Below are positions 43,612-52,467 of a stretch of 64,000 nucleotides of DNA, piece after piece. The DNA comes from an uncultured Helicobacter sp. Its GTDB lineage: Bacteria; Campylobacterota; Campylobacteria; Campylobacterales; Helicobacteraceae. Every line of letters begins with the position of its first letter. The first letter of the stretch is position 1. The position numbers and the translations under genes were made by a program. The stretch spans positions 1-64,000 of the forward strand of contig NZ_CALERY010000002.1 in assembly GCF_937906905.1 (NCBI RefSeq), in the 5' to 3' direction. The notes below the pieces were generated by a model, which saw only the letters and a program-made list of their open reading frames with translations, was not told where the DNA came from and made no database searches.

Positions 43612-45327
43612 ATGAGCCCCATAAGCCCAAGCCTAGATTCCCTACGCTCACTAGAGGGCTACTATCGCGTCCCTATCAAACGCGAACTCTACGCGGATTT
43701 CATCACACCTATCTGCGCTTTGCGTGCGCTCAAAGCCCACTCGCAAGAAACCTTTCTTCTAGAATCTATTGAAGATTCCAAGCGCTGGGGGCGATATAGC
43801 TTCCTGGGGCTGCACCCAAGCGCAGAAATAAAAATCTCTGCATGGCAAGTTATGATAAGCTCGAGTGATCCACGCCTACTGGCGCTACACACACTTAGCA
43901 ACAATCATGCAAGCGTGCAGCATAGCAAAACAAGCTCTGGAAAAGCATGCGTGCGATTTCAAGCAGAGCCCAAGCGCGTGCTACGCGAGATCCTGCGCCT
44001 CTACAAATCCCCCAAGCTCCCAGACATGCCTCCATTCACAGGCGGGTTGGTAGGGTATTTTGCCTATGATAGCATCGCGTATGCCGAGCCTGTGCTGGAT
44101 TTTCCACGCACAAATCCGCCTACTCAAGCGGATTTTGGGGCAGATTGTAAGCGAGACTCCGCACTAGCACCAGAATCTAGCCCACATGCAAACAAGTCCT
44201 CCAGTATCTCTTCTGGTTGGGAGCCAGATTCTAGTGATGATATGCACCTTATGCTTTTTGAACATGTAGTGGTGTTTGATCATTTCACACAAAAGCTCCT
44301 ACTTATCACCAATCTTGATTTCACCCACCTAGAATCCAGCTACGCGCGCGGTGTAGAGAAGCTAGAGCTCATCGCCAACATCTTGCAAAACGCCTCGCAC
44401 AATCCCAGTGCCAAACATTTTCACGCCCAAGATTCTGCTCCAAAATCCCTCCAAGCTTTCGCACCCTTTGCCCTAAAAGGCGCATTTCAGCGGTATTTTG
44501 ATGAGAAGAGATTCTGCGAGATTGTGCGCAAAGCCAAGCACTACATCACACAAGGCGATATTTTCCAAGTGGTGCTTTCAAACCCTATCCAAGCGCGCGC
44601 AGAAGGTAGCTTGCTCAATGTCTATCGCGTGCTACGCACGAGCAATCCATCGCCCTATATGTTTTATCTCTCAAGCGCAGATCTTGAAATCACAGGCTCA
44701 TCGCCTGAAACACTTGTGCGGCTAGAGGACTCCACGCTCTATACCTATCCACTAGCTGGATCGCGCCCGCGCGGGGCAGATGAGCAAGAAGACAAAGCGC
44801 TAGAATACGAACTGCTGGGCGATGAGAAAGAGCTTAGCGAGCATAATATGCTTGTGGATCTTGCGCGAAACGACATGGGCAAAGTAGCGCGTATTGGTAG
44901 TGTGGAAGTCGCAGCCTACAAGCAAATCGTGCGCTACTCGCATATTATGCATATCGCATCGACGATTAGGGCGGAGCTAGATTCTGGGCAAGATGCGCTA
45001 AGTGCGCTAGAAGCGATTCTCCCAGCTGGCACACTCTCTGGCGCACCTAAAATCCGCGCGTGCGAAATTATCCATGAGCTAGAAGAAACCCCACACGCTG
45101 GCAGGCGCGGGATCTATGGCGGGGCGATTGGATATATGGATTTTAGTGGAAATATGGATACATGTATCGCAATCCGCCTGGTATATAAGCGCGGCGATCG
45201 GGTGTTTGTGCGATCTGGGGCAGGGATTGTGCATGATAGTGATGAGAGAGCAGAGTGGCGCGAGCTTGAGAATAAAGCCAAGGCAATTTTACGCGCATTA
45301 GAAATAGCAAGCGCTGGGCTAGAATAG
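43612..45327 (+). CDS. trpE: Anthranilate synthase component I TrpE
   Basis: Makes anthranilate from chorismate with TrpG. The tryptophan-feedback LLES motif (FLLESIEDSKRWGRYSFLG) is near the N-terminus. Catalytic motifs: TGSSPETLVRLED, LVDLARNDMGKVARIG, LPAGTLSGAPKIRACEII and YMDFSGNMDTCIAIR. At 571 aa it is longer than usual (about 500); a Ser/Pro/Asp-rich insertion near residues 163-210 (SALAPESSPHANKSSSIS) explains this. Start of a trpE-G-D run. Confidence 0.96.
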   Translation: MSPISPSLDSLRSLEGYYRVPIKRELYADFITPICALRALKAHSQETFLLESIEDSKRWGRYSFLGLHPSAEIKISAWQVMISSSDPRLLALHTLSNNHASVQHSKTSSGKACVRFQAEPKRVLREILRLYKSPKLPDMPPFTGGLVGYFAYDSIAYAEPVLDFPRTNPPTQADFGADCKRDSALAPESSPHANKSSSISSGWEPDSSDDMHLMLFEHVVVFDHFTQKLLLITNLDFTHLESSYARGVEKLELIANILQNASHNPSAKHFHAQDSAPKSLQAFAPFALKGAFQRYFDEKRFCEIVRKAKHYITQGDIFQVVLSNPIQARAEGSLLNVYRVLRTSNPSPYMFYLSSADLEITGSSPETLVRLEDSTLYTYPLAGSRPRGADEQEDKALEYELLGDEKELSEHNMLVDLARNDMGKVARIGSVEVAAYKQIVRYSHIMHIASTIRAELDSGQDALSALEAILPAGTLSGAPKIRACEIIHELEETPHAGRRGIYGGAIGYMDFSGNMDTCIAIRLVYKRGDRVFVRSGAGIVHDSDERAEWRELENKAKAILRALEIASAGLE

Positions 45328-45435
45328 ATTTGGGGGTTGTAGCAAAATTTAGTCGCTTTGGTTCTCCCCAAATCCCTGCCCGAACTTTTGCCAGAATCTA
45401 ATCCAAACCTCCAAAAGCACAGCTAAGGAATACCA

Positions 45436-46047
45436 ATGATTTTACTAATCGATAATTACGATAGCTTCTCTTACAATCTCTATCAACTCCTATGTGCGCA
45501 AGGTGTGGCGCTCCAAGTCGCACGCAATGACAAAATCTCTCTCCAAGACATCTACACCCTAGCTCCTAGCGCGATTATCATTTCTCCTGGTCCCAAATCC
45601 CCCAAAGACGCTGGAATCTGCCTAGAAGCTATCCGCACATTCGCTCCAAGCGTGCCGATATTTGGCGTGTGTCTGGGACATCAGGCGATTTGCGAGGCAT
45701 TTGGCGGGGAGGTGGGGCTAGCACCTAAGATCATGCACGGCAAAGCCGATATGATTGAAATCGACACGACCAATGCGCTCTTTGCAGGGCTAGATTCTCG
45801 CATAGAAGTCGCGCGCTACCACTCACTCTGTGCGCTTACACTCCCAGATGAGCTAAAAGAGATCGCACACACGCTAGACTCTCATGCGATGTGTATGGCA
45901 CTTTGCCACCAGAGCTATCCCACCTATGGCGTGCAATTCCACCCAGAATCCATTCTCACCCCACAAGGCGAAACAATCGTGCAAAATTTCCTAGCCCTTG
46001 CAACTACATTTCATCAAGTCCTATCTCAAAGTAAGGTATCCCAATGA
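45436..46047 (+). CDS. trpG: Anthranilate synthase glutamine amidotransferase TrpG
   Basis: Class I glutamine amidotransferase that feeds ammonia to TrpE. Nucleophile Cys in FGVCLGHQAICEAFGG; His-Glu pair in QFHPESIL. LLIDNYDSFSYNLYQLL opens the protein. It is 203 aa and not fused to TrpD. It lies 108 bp after trpE and overlaps trpD by 4 bases. A PabA role in folate synthesis is also possible, as one subunit often serves both. Confidence 0.95.
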   Translation: MILLIDNYDSFSYNLYQLLCAQGVALQVARNDKISLQDIYTLAPSAIIISPGPKSPKDAGICLEAIRTFAPSVPIFGVCLGHQAICEAFGGEVGLAPKIMHGKADMIEIDTTNALFAGLDSRIEVARYHSLCALTLPDELKEIAHTLDSHAMCMALCHQSYPTYGVQFHPESILTPQGETIVQNFLALATTFHQVLSQSKVSQ

Positions 46048-47066
46048 TAAAAGAAGCCATTTCCCTGCTTGCCAAACGAGAATCCTTAACCCACGCCCAA
46101 GCAAAAGCCACCATGAATGAAATCATGCGTAATGAAGCCAGCGATATCCAAATCGCCGCATTTCTCACAGCACTTGCACTTAAGGGTGAGAATATCGATG
46201 AGATCACAGCATGTGCGGAGTCCCTGCGCGAGCATTGCGTGCGGCTGCTCCATGATATGGAGGTGCTAGAAATCGTAGGCACAGGCGGTGATGGATCAAA
46301 CTCTTTTAACATCTCCACAGCAAGTGCTATTGTAAGCGCGGCTGGGGGTGCGAGCGTAGCCAAACATGGCAACCGCTCGGCTTCATCACTCTGCGGCGCA
46401 GCAGATGTGCTAGAAGAGCTAGGGGTTAATATCATGCTAAGTAAGGAGGATTGCGAAAAGCTGCTGCAAGAGATTGGGATTTGCTTCCTTTTTGCGCAAA
46501 ACTACCACATCGCCATGCGCTATGTCGCGCCTGTGCGCAAGCAGTTGGGAATCCGCACGATTTTTAATATCCTAGGACCTTTGAGCAACCCTGCGGGCGC
46601 GAGCCTACAGCTCATGGGCGTATATGATGAGAGTCTATGCGAACCGCTCGCACATGTGATGAAAAACCTCGGCGTCAAGCGGGGCATGGTGGTCTATGGG
46701 CAAGATAGCCTTGATGAGATTTCACTCTCTGCGCCCACCAGAATCTGTGAAATCACGCCAAGCGGGATAGAGTCATTTGTATTTTCGCCACAAGAATTTG
46801 GACTAGAGCTATGCGAGAAATGCGATTTAGAAGGTGGAGATAAACGCAAGAATGCGCAGATTTTGCGCGATATTTTTAGCAGCAAAGACAAAGGCGCAAA
46901 ATACCACGCGATCTGCTTAAATGCTGGCGCAGCACTCTATATCGCAGGCAAAGCAGAATCCATGCACGATGGCTTCATACGCGCACGCGAGATTATCGAC
47001 TCCGGGCAAGCTTGGAGTAAGCTTGAAGATTTTATCGCCAAAAGCCAAGCAAAGGCATGTGATTAG
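46044..47066 (+). CDS. trpD: Anthranilate phosphoribosyltransferase TrpD
   Basis: Second step of tryptophan synthesis: anthranilate plus PRPP. The PRPP-binding glycine-rich motif is GTGGDGSNSFNISTASA, followed by AKHGNRSASSLCGAADVLEELG. At 340 aa it has family length. Start ATGA overlaps the trpG stop. No trpC, trpF, trpB or trpA follows, so the remaining steps are encoded elsewhere. Confidence 0.96.
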   Translation: MIKEAISLLAKRESLTHAQAKATMNEIMRNEASDIQIAAFLTALALKGENIDEITACAESLREHCVRLLHDMEVLEIVGTGGDGSNSFNISTASAIVSAAGGASVAKHGNRSASSLCGAADVLEELGVNIMLSKEDCEKLLQEIGICFLFAQNYHIAMRYVAPVRKQLGIRTIFNILGPLSNPAGASLQLMGVYDESLCEPLAHVMKNLGVKRGMVVYGQDSLDEISLSAPTRICEITPSGIESFVFSPQEFGLELCEKCDLEGGDKRKNAQILRDIFSSKDKGAKYHAICLNAGAALYIAGKAESMHDGFIRAREIIDSGQAWSKLEDFIAKSQAKACD

Positions 47067-47123
47067 AGTATAGATTAGGCAAAGCCTAGATTCTGGCAAA
47101 TCTGGCTTTTGTGTATCGTAAAT

Positions 47124-47777
47124 TTATTTCTCTTTTTTCTCTTTTTGCACGATTGGTTTGAATTCTCTTGTAATCATGTTGTAGTTGAGAATCTCGCCGC
47201 TTTCGATGATGTAATACCACCCATACACGCGAAGCTCACCGCGATCAAATCGCTCCTCGACAAACGGATAGCTCATAAGATTTTCCAGCTGCTGCTCGAT
47301 ATTGATAAGCTCTGTAAGCCATGTGCGCTTGGATTTAGAAGCAGGCTTTAGGGCTAGCACCTTTTCTTTCACTGGGTCTAGGAGCTTTAGCCATTTTTTG
47401 ACATAAGGAGTCTCATCAAGCTTTTTAGGTGGCTCATAGATTGCCTCGCACGCGCCGCAGTTGCTGTGCCCGCAAATGATAATGTTTTGTATCTCAAGGA
47501 TTGTAATGGCATATTCTATGGCAGCGGTGGTGGCAAGATAGCCCTCACGCAGATTCTGCGACTCTTTGTAGGGCGGGACAATATTGCCAACATTACGGAT
47601 AACAAAAAGATCGCCTGGCTTCGTATTAGTGATGAGATTGGGGACGACACGGGAATCCACGCAAGAGATGAAAAGTGTGTGCGGATCTTGCTTTTGCTTG
47701 AGAGATTCATAAAGCTCTTTATGGTCGTTGAAATCTTCTTCTTGGAATTTAATCACGCCATCAAATAATTCTTTCAT
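47124..47777 (-). CDS. Beta-class carbonic anhydrase
   Basis: Interconverts CO2 and bicarbonate. Zinc ligands Cys39 (SCVDSRVVP, with the Asp41-Arg43 dyad), His104 and Cys107 (GHSNCGACEAI) are all present; FVIRNVGNIVPP is typical. The ATG at 47777 follows AAAGGC and gives a normal 217-aa protein with the start MKELFDGVIKFQEEDF; an 11-codon longer frame lacks support. No signal peptide, so cytoplasmic. Important in capnophilic epsilonproteobacteria by family knowledge. Confidence 0.94.
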   Translation of the reverse strand: MKELFDGVIKFQEEDFNDHKELYESLKQKQDPHTLFISCVDSRVVPNLITNTKPGDLFVIRNVGNIVPPYKESQNLREGYLATTAAIEYAITILEIQNIIICGHSNCGACEAIYEPPKKLDETPYVKKWLKLLDPVKEKVLALKPASKSKRTWLTELINIEQQLENLMSYPFVEERFDRGELRVYGWYYIIESGEILNYNMITREFKPIVQKEKKEK

Positions 47778-47830
47778 TGTGCTTGCCTTTATGTGCCTAA
47801 AGCCCATCATGCGCCTTGTGGGCTAGGCAG

Positions 47831-47836
47831 ATTATA
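47831..47836 (-). promoter_or_regulatory. -10 box (TATAAT) for carbonic anhydrase
   Basis: TATAAT on the minus strand about 55 bp before the start codon. Confidence 0.6.
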
Positions 47837-47899
47837 GCCTATAAGTGGTTAAAAGACAGAATCTAGTGCGCTTTTTACGCGATATAGGAAAAACTTCGC

Positions 47900-47905
47900 T
47901 AGAAT
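47900..47905 (+). promoter_or_regulatory. Possible -10 box (TAGAAT) for the DUF5718 gene
   Basis: AAACTTCGC precedes TAGAAT here, as AAACTTCGC precedes TATAAT before bioB. The gene starts about 38 bp downstream, and AAGGGGG precedes its ATG. Confidence 0.45.
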
Positions 47906-47942
47906 CCCCAAAATTTTAGCAATTTATCGTAAGGGGGCAAGC

Positions 47943-48833
47943 ATGCAAAAAGACACGATAGGCTTTGGACTAGCGGGGAATTTCGCACATCATTTAGAGC
48001 AAGCAGGCGAGGCGAAAGATTTCATCGCATGTGAAAATGGTGCTATGCCTGATGCGCCCAAGGGAATATTCCCTTTCTATATCCCGCGTGCGCAGGGAGC
48101 ACTTGGGCGATATTGTGTGGATTCTCATACGATTATCCTACCAGAGAATCCCGCTAAACGCGTGCAAGCAGAGCCAGAAATCGCACTTGAATGCGAGATT
48201 ATCTACGAGAGTATGGCAAGTGCAGATACCACAGAAAATACACAAAAGCGTGTCGTGCGCGTGGAGCCAAAATTCTTCATGGCATGCAATGACACTTCTG
48301 TGCGCGATGATCCCACTGCAACCAAACTCTCGCAGAAAAAAAACTTCTCCGCAGGCTCAAAAGGCATAGGAGAGAAAATCGCTATTGATAGATTCTGCGC
48401 AGGCGGGGTTTGTGATAGCTACTCAATCGCAAGCTTTATCCGCCATGCAAATGGGCGCTTCCAGCCCTATGGTGAGTGTAGCTTGCTTACTTCATATAGC
48501 TATTTTCATGAGCGTTTGCTCGAGTGGATCGCATATAAACTCAACACCCAAAAAGACTGCGGCGTGCTAGAAGATCTCCCTAGTGTGCTGTCCTCTGCTG
48601 GCTACCCCACACGCGCACTCTTTTTTATCGGGGCGACTTGCTACATGGAGCGCTATGAGCAGTATCGCCTAGAATCAGGCGATGAAATCGCCATTGCCGC
48701 TTTCCCGCATACACGCTACTCTCTTGATCAAGTGCGCGCATGGCTAGATTCTATGGGCTCTATGGCTTCTTTAGATTCTAGCGACACACTTGAAGGAGTC
48801 TCGCTCCTGCGCCAAATCGTGCAAAAGCCCTAG
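47943..48833 (+). CDS. DUF5718-family protein, unknown function
   Basis: 296-aa soluble protein. It starts MQKDTIGFGLAGNFAHHLEQAGEA and contains KGIFPFYIPRAQGALGRYC, EIALECEII, FMACNDTSVR and DRFCAGGVCDSYSIASF, matching in memory a family restricted largely to Campylobacter and Helicobacter relatives. Layout hints at a fumarylacetoacetase-like fold but no catalytic residues can be claimed. The ribosome binding site is strong (AAGGGGG). No functional context from neighbours. Confidence 0.7.
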   Translation: MQKDTIGFGLAGNFAHHLEQAGEAKDFIACENGAMPDAPKGIFPFYIPRAQGALGRYCVDSHTIILPENPAKRVQAEPEIALECEIIYESMASADTTENTQKRVVRVEPKFFMACNDTSVRDDPTATKLSQKKNFSAGSKGIGEKIAIDRFCAGGVCDSYSIASFIRHANGRFQPYGECSLLTSYSYFHERLLEWIAYKLNTQKDCGVLEDLPSVLSSAGYPTRALFFIGATCYMERYEQYRLESGDEIAIAAFPHTRYSLDQVRAWLDSMGSMASLDSSDTLEGVSLLRQIVQKP

Positions 48834-48881
48834 CCCCAGATCCAAAAGCTTGACCTAGGATTGAATGGAGATTCTTGGGTT

Positions 48882-49901
48882 TTAGCCCTCTTGCTTTTTG
48901 AGCATTCTTCGCAGCGAGACATAGAACTTCATCCACTCATCAAGAGGCATAAGTGGGTGTCCTCCCCATTTGGTATTTGGCGGGAGATTTTTGCCCACTG
49001 CACCTCGACCAGCAATCTGCGTGAAATCCCCGATATGGATATGTCCGCCAGTGCCTGCCTGCCCGCCCATGACGACATTGCGCCCTGTGCTTGTTGAGCC
49101 AGCTAGCCCCACCTGCGAGACAAGCAGACTATGCTCACCAATAACGCAGTTATGACCAATTTGCACAAGATTGTCGATTTTCACACCATGCTTGATGTGT
49201 GTTTGCCCAAACACCGCGCGATCAATCGTAACATTTGCGCCAATCTCCACATCATCATCGATACGCACAATCCCATTATGCTCTATTTTGCAATGCTCCC
49301 CAGAATCTGTATGTGCATAGCCAAACCCATCACTGCCAATCACGCTGCCAGCATGGATATTGACACGATTTCCTATCATACTTTGACGATAAATCACGAC
49401 ATTTGGATAGATTTTGCAATCATCACCAATGACCACATCATCGCTAATCACCACCCCTGGCATAATCAATGTGCGCGCTCCAATTGTTACATTTTCTCCA
49501 ATATGCACACCTTGCATGATTTGCGCGCAAGGCTGGATATTGGGATAGCTAGGCTTGGTAGATTTGTCATAGAGTGTCGGGGCGAAAGGATCTGCAAACT
49601 CACTTTGGGCAAATTTCTGCGAAAGCTTGGCAAATGCGAGGTGTGGATTGCGCACAAATAGTGGCTGGACATGCGCAGGGAAGCTTGCTTTATGTGCCTC
49701 ATAGTCGCGCTCACGCACAAGCACTGCGCCTACTTTTGACTCTGCTAATACGCGAAAATACTGCACTTGATCGATATAGCTCACATCATGTTCCTCACCA
49801 TACTCTAGCGGGGTAAGTGCATGAATAATAAAGTCATTGGCGATAGGATTTGTGATGCCAATTTCTTGGGCGATAGATGAGAGAAAAAGTGGCGCTTGCA
49901 T
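48882..49901 (-). CDS. lpxD: UDP-3-O-acylglucosamine N-acyltransferase LpxD
   Basis: Adds the second hydroxy-acyl chain in lipid A synthesis. N-terminal uridine-binding domain, then a beta-helix of hexapeptide repeats (IGENVTIGARTLIMPGVVI; IGANVTIDRAVFG; IGHNCVIGEHSLLVSQVG). The catalytic His lies in IDNLVQIGHN-type sequence (near residue 245). At 339 aa it is of family length. The start has AGGAG upstream. It is followed in the other direction by tpiA 53 bp away, same strand. Confidence 0.95.
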   Translation of the reverse strand: MQAPLFLSSIAQEIGITNPIANDFIIHALTPLEYGEEHDVSYIDQVQYFRVLAESKVGAVLVRERDYEAHKASFPAHVQPLFVRNPHLAFAKLSQKFAQSEFADPFAPTLYDKSTKPSYPNIQPCAQIMQGVHIGENVTIGARTLIMPGVVISDDVVIGDDCKIYPNVVIYRQSMIGNRVNIHAGSVIGSDGFGYAHTDSGEHCKIEHNGIVRIDDDVEIGANVTIDRAVFGQTHIKHGVKIDNLVQIGHNCVIGEHSLLVSQVGLAGSTSTGRNVVMGGQAGTGGHIHIGDFTQIAGRGAVGKNLPPNTKWGGHPLMPLDEWMKFYVSLRRMLKKQEG

Positions 49902-49954
49902 GGGACTCCTTGTAAGGTGTGGATTAGATTCTGGTCTAAATGAGCGATATTTGG

Positions 49955-50698
49955 CTAATTTGCGCCAGCTTGCGTGATGTCATAGAAACTTTTGGGATCA
50001 AGTGCGGCAGAGCCTACAAGCACGCCATTAACATTAGGGAGAGATAGAATCTCGCGTGCATTGATTGCATTCACGCTGCCACCATACAACAAAGGAGCGC
50101 AAGTTAGTGTGCGCAAAAACGCGTGTGTAGATGCTATGTCTGCCACACTCGCACTCACCCCTGTGCCAATCGCCCAGATAGGCTCATACGCCACACTCAC
50201 GCGAGCAGGGTTGTGTCCAGAGCTTCCTAGGATCTCCTCCATGCTCTCCATGACTCCATCAAACTGCGCACGCAAATACGCTTGCACCGCACTCTCCCCT
50301 TGCTCACGCACGCTCAAAGGCTCCCCGATACAATACACCACGCGAAATCCATGCCTGGCGAAATATTGAAATTTCTCCGCGATAAACTCCTGCGACTCGC
50401 CTAGTAGCGTGCGTCGCTCGCTATGCCCTAGCAGAATCGTGCGGATATGCAAAGATTCTAGTGCTTCCAAGCCTATCTCGCCTGTGTATGCTCCACTGCG
50501 TGTGGGGTAGGCATTTTGCGCACCAATCTCAAATTGCGCATGATCCACAGCCGCCTGAAGCGCTAGCGCTGGGGGAAAAAACACAATCTCATGCTGCCCT
50601 AAGAAATCGCTCGAGAATCTATAATTATTAAACTGCGCAAAATATGCCTGCACAGAATGCGCGGTGTGGTTGCATTTGAAGTTTGCCATAAACTGCAT
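49955..50698 (-). CDS. tpiA: Triosephosphate isomerase TpiA
   Basis: Interconverts dihydroxyacetone phosphate and glyceraldehyde 3-phosphate. Lys8 in ANFKCNHT, His in ILLGHSERRTLLGE and the catalytic Glu in VAYEPIWAIGTG are present; the phosphate-binding YGGSVNA is near the end. At 247 aa it is slightly shorter than most bacterial forms but normal for epsilonproteobacteria. AAAGG precedes the start. Confidence 0.96.
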   Translation of the reverse strand: MQFMANFKCNHTAHSVQAYFAQFNNYRFSSDFLGQHEIVFFPPALALQAAVDHAQFEIGAQNAYPTRSGAYTGEIGLEALESLHIRTILLGHSERRTLLGESQEFIAEKFQYFARHGFRVVYCIGEPLSVREQGESAVQAYLRAQFDGVMESMEEILGSSGHNPARVSVAYEPIWAIGTGVSASVADIASTHAFLRTLTCAPLLYGGSVNAINAREILSLPNVNGVLVGSAALDPKSFYDITQAGAN

Positions 50699-50741
50699 GG
50701 AGCGCCTTTCATAAGTAAAATAACCAAATCTATGTCCGCCA

Positions 50742-50747
50742 ATTATA
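50742..50747 (-). promoter_or_regulatory. -10 box (TATAAT) for tpiA-lpxD
   Basis: TATAAT then TGGCGG on the minus strand, about 45 bp before tpiA. Confidence 0.6.
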
Positions 50748-50813
50748 CTTTAAACTCACGCGATTTGGGGCTTGTATAATTTGGAGATTTTGACTCTATG
50801 CTATATAATTAGC

Positions 50814-50819
50814 GCACAA
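50814..50819 (+). promoter_or_regulatory. -10 box (TATAAT) for tgt
   Basis: TATATAAT followed by TAGCGC, 20 bp before the tgt ATG. Another TATAAT lies at 50775-50780 and may be an alternative. Confidence 0.6.
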
Positions 50820-50839
50820 TTAGCACATAAAGGCGAGTA

Positions 50840-51961
50840 ATGTTTAGGCTTCTACACACACAAGGTAGCGCACGGGCGGGCGAGCTCATACTCGCGCACT
50901 CTCATGTGCCTACGCCTGTGTTTATGCCTGTTGGCACGCAAGCCTGCGTGAAAGCCTTAGACGCGCAGGATTTGAGCGAGATCTTGCAGGCGAAAATCAT
51001 TCTAGCAAACACTTATCACACCTACTTGCGTCCAGGTGCGGAGATTATGAAAGAATTTGGAGGAGTGCATAACTTTAGCGGATTTGCTGGGAGCTTTTTA
51101 AGCGATTCTGGCGGATTTCAGGCTTTTAGTCTGGGGCAGAATGTGAAAAAGACTCAAGAGGGGATTTGGTTTTGCTCGCATATTGATGGGAGTAAGCATT
51201 TTTTTACCCCAGAATCCGTGCTTGATATGCAATACGCGCTCAATAGCGATATTATGATGATTTTAGATGATCTCATCGCGCTACCTGCAGATGAAAAGCG
51301 ACTCGCACAAAGCATAGAGACGACAACACGCTGGGCAGTGCGCTCGATGAACTACCACAGAGCACAGCAAGCTCGAGGTCTCGCGCAGGGAAATCATATA
51401 TTTGGCATTGTGCAAGGCGGGGTGAGTGAGAGATTCCGCGCACAAAGTGCGCGCGAGCTCGTGGAGCTAAACTTTGATGGCTACGCGCTAGGCGGGCTTG
51501 CAGTGGGTGAGAGTGCGCAGGAGATGTATGAGACGATCGACTTCACTACGCCACTCCTGCCAGAATCCAAACCACGCTATCTCATGGGGGTAGGCACACC
51601 AGAGAATATCATCGAAGCAATCGATCGTGGGGTAGATATGTTTGACTGCGTCATGCCTAGTCGAAATGCGCGCAATGGCACGCTTTTCACGAGCTTTGGC
51701 AAACTCCATATCAAAAGCCCCCAATACAAGCACGACCATGCACCTCTTGATGAGTCCTGCTCTTGCTACACTTGCAAACACTTCTCTCGCGGGTATTTAC
51801 ACCATCTTTTCCGCGCTGGCGAGATCACCTACCATCGCCTTGCCACCTTGCACAATCTAAGCTACTACCTCACGCTTGTAAGCGGTGCTAGGGCAGCGAT
51901 TTTGAGCAACAAATGGAGCGAGTATAAACGCGGATTCTACGCTAAAAGAGATCAAAGCTAG
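50840..51961 (+). CDS. tgt: tRNA-guanine transglycosylase Tgt
   Basis: Exchanges guanine 34 for preQ1 in queuosine synthesis. [14 protein letters not shown] (substrate-binding Asp), [23 protein letters not shown] and the nucleophile Asp in [14 protein letters not shown] are clear. The zinc site is [18 protein letters not shown] with a later His. At 373 aa it is normal. No other que gene is adjacent. Confidence 0.97.
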   Translation: MFRLLHTQGSARAGELILAHSHVPTPVFMPVGTQACVKALDAQDLSEILQAKIILANTYHTYLRPGAEIMKEFGGVHNFSGFAGSFLSDSGGFQAFSLGQNVKKTQEGIWFCSHIDGSKHFFTPESVLDMQYALNSDIMMILDDLIALPADEKRLAQSIETTTRWAVRSMNYHRAQQARGLAQGNHIFGIVQGGVSERFRAQSARELVELNFDGYALGGLAVGESAQEMYETIDFTTPLLPESKPRYLMGVGTPENIIEAIDRGVDMFDCVMPSRNARNGTLFTSFGKLHIKSPQYKHDHAPLDESCSCYTCKHFSRGYLHHLFRAGEITYHRLATLHNLSYYLTLVSGARAAILSNKWSEYKRGFYAKRDQS

Positions 51962-52017
51962 AATCTAGCAAGAGAGTCTAATTTCTCTCCTAATCCACAT
52001 TGATAAGAAAGGATAAC

Positions 52018-52458
52018 ATGCAAAATACTACACCAGAGATAACACAAGCAAGCACAGCACAAAAGAGTGTAAAAAACCTAGCTCAAGACATTACAAAAGA
52101 TTCAATCATGCGCCTTATGGATATATTTTATGCCAAAGTGCGCGCAGACAAAGGTCAGCTAGGCGAGATATTTCGCACAAAAATTGGCGAAGATAATGAG
52201 AGCTGGGAGCAGCACAAACGCAAAATCGGCTCATTTTGGGGTGGGATTTTCCTAGGGGAGCAGGAGTATCGTGGCGCACCACTGCGAGCACATTTGGATT
52301 TGCCGCCATTCCCCAGGGAGCTTTTCGCCACTTGGCTCAATCTTTTTGCAGAATCTTGCCAGCAAGTTTTCGCACCAGCACCAGCCCAGCAGATTCTAGG
52401 GCGGGCGAATGATATTGCCAAGCGATTTCAGTATGTTTTATACGAAATGCCGCACTAG
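52018..52458 (+). CDS. Group III truncated haemoglobin
   Basis: 146-aa haem protein of the trHbIII type (Campylobacter Ctb is the model), linked to oxygen or nitric-oxide handling. KRKIGSFWGGIFLGEQEYRGAP, then AHLDLPPFPRELFATWLNLF; the proximal His is probably the one in RAHLDLPPFP. The ATG at 52018 has AAAGGA upstream; a start 6 codons earlier has none. The WbpE-like gene follows after 9 bp. The window also encodes a bacteriohemerythrin. Confidence 0.9.
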   Translation: MQNTTPEITQASTAQKSVKNLAQDITKDSIMRLMDIFYAKVRADKGQLGEIFRTKIGEDNESWEQHKRKIGSFWGGIFLGEQEYRGAPLRAHLDLPPFPRELFATWLNLFAESCQQVFAPAPAQQILGRANDIAKRFQYVLYEMPH

Positions 52459-52467
52459 GAGCAGGCA

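Noticed and set aside
47067..47123. Terminator between convergent trpD and carbonic anhydrase genes
   Set aside because: Only a 5-bp TAGGC/GCCTA stem without a T-run can be drawn; too weak to list as a feature.
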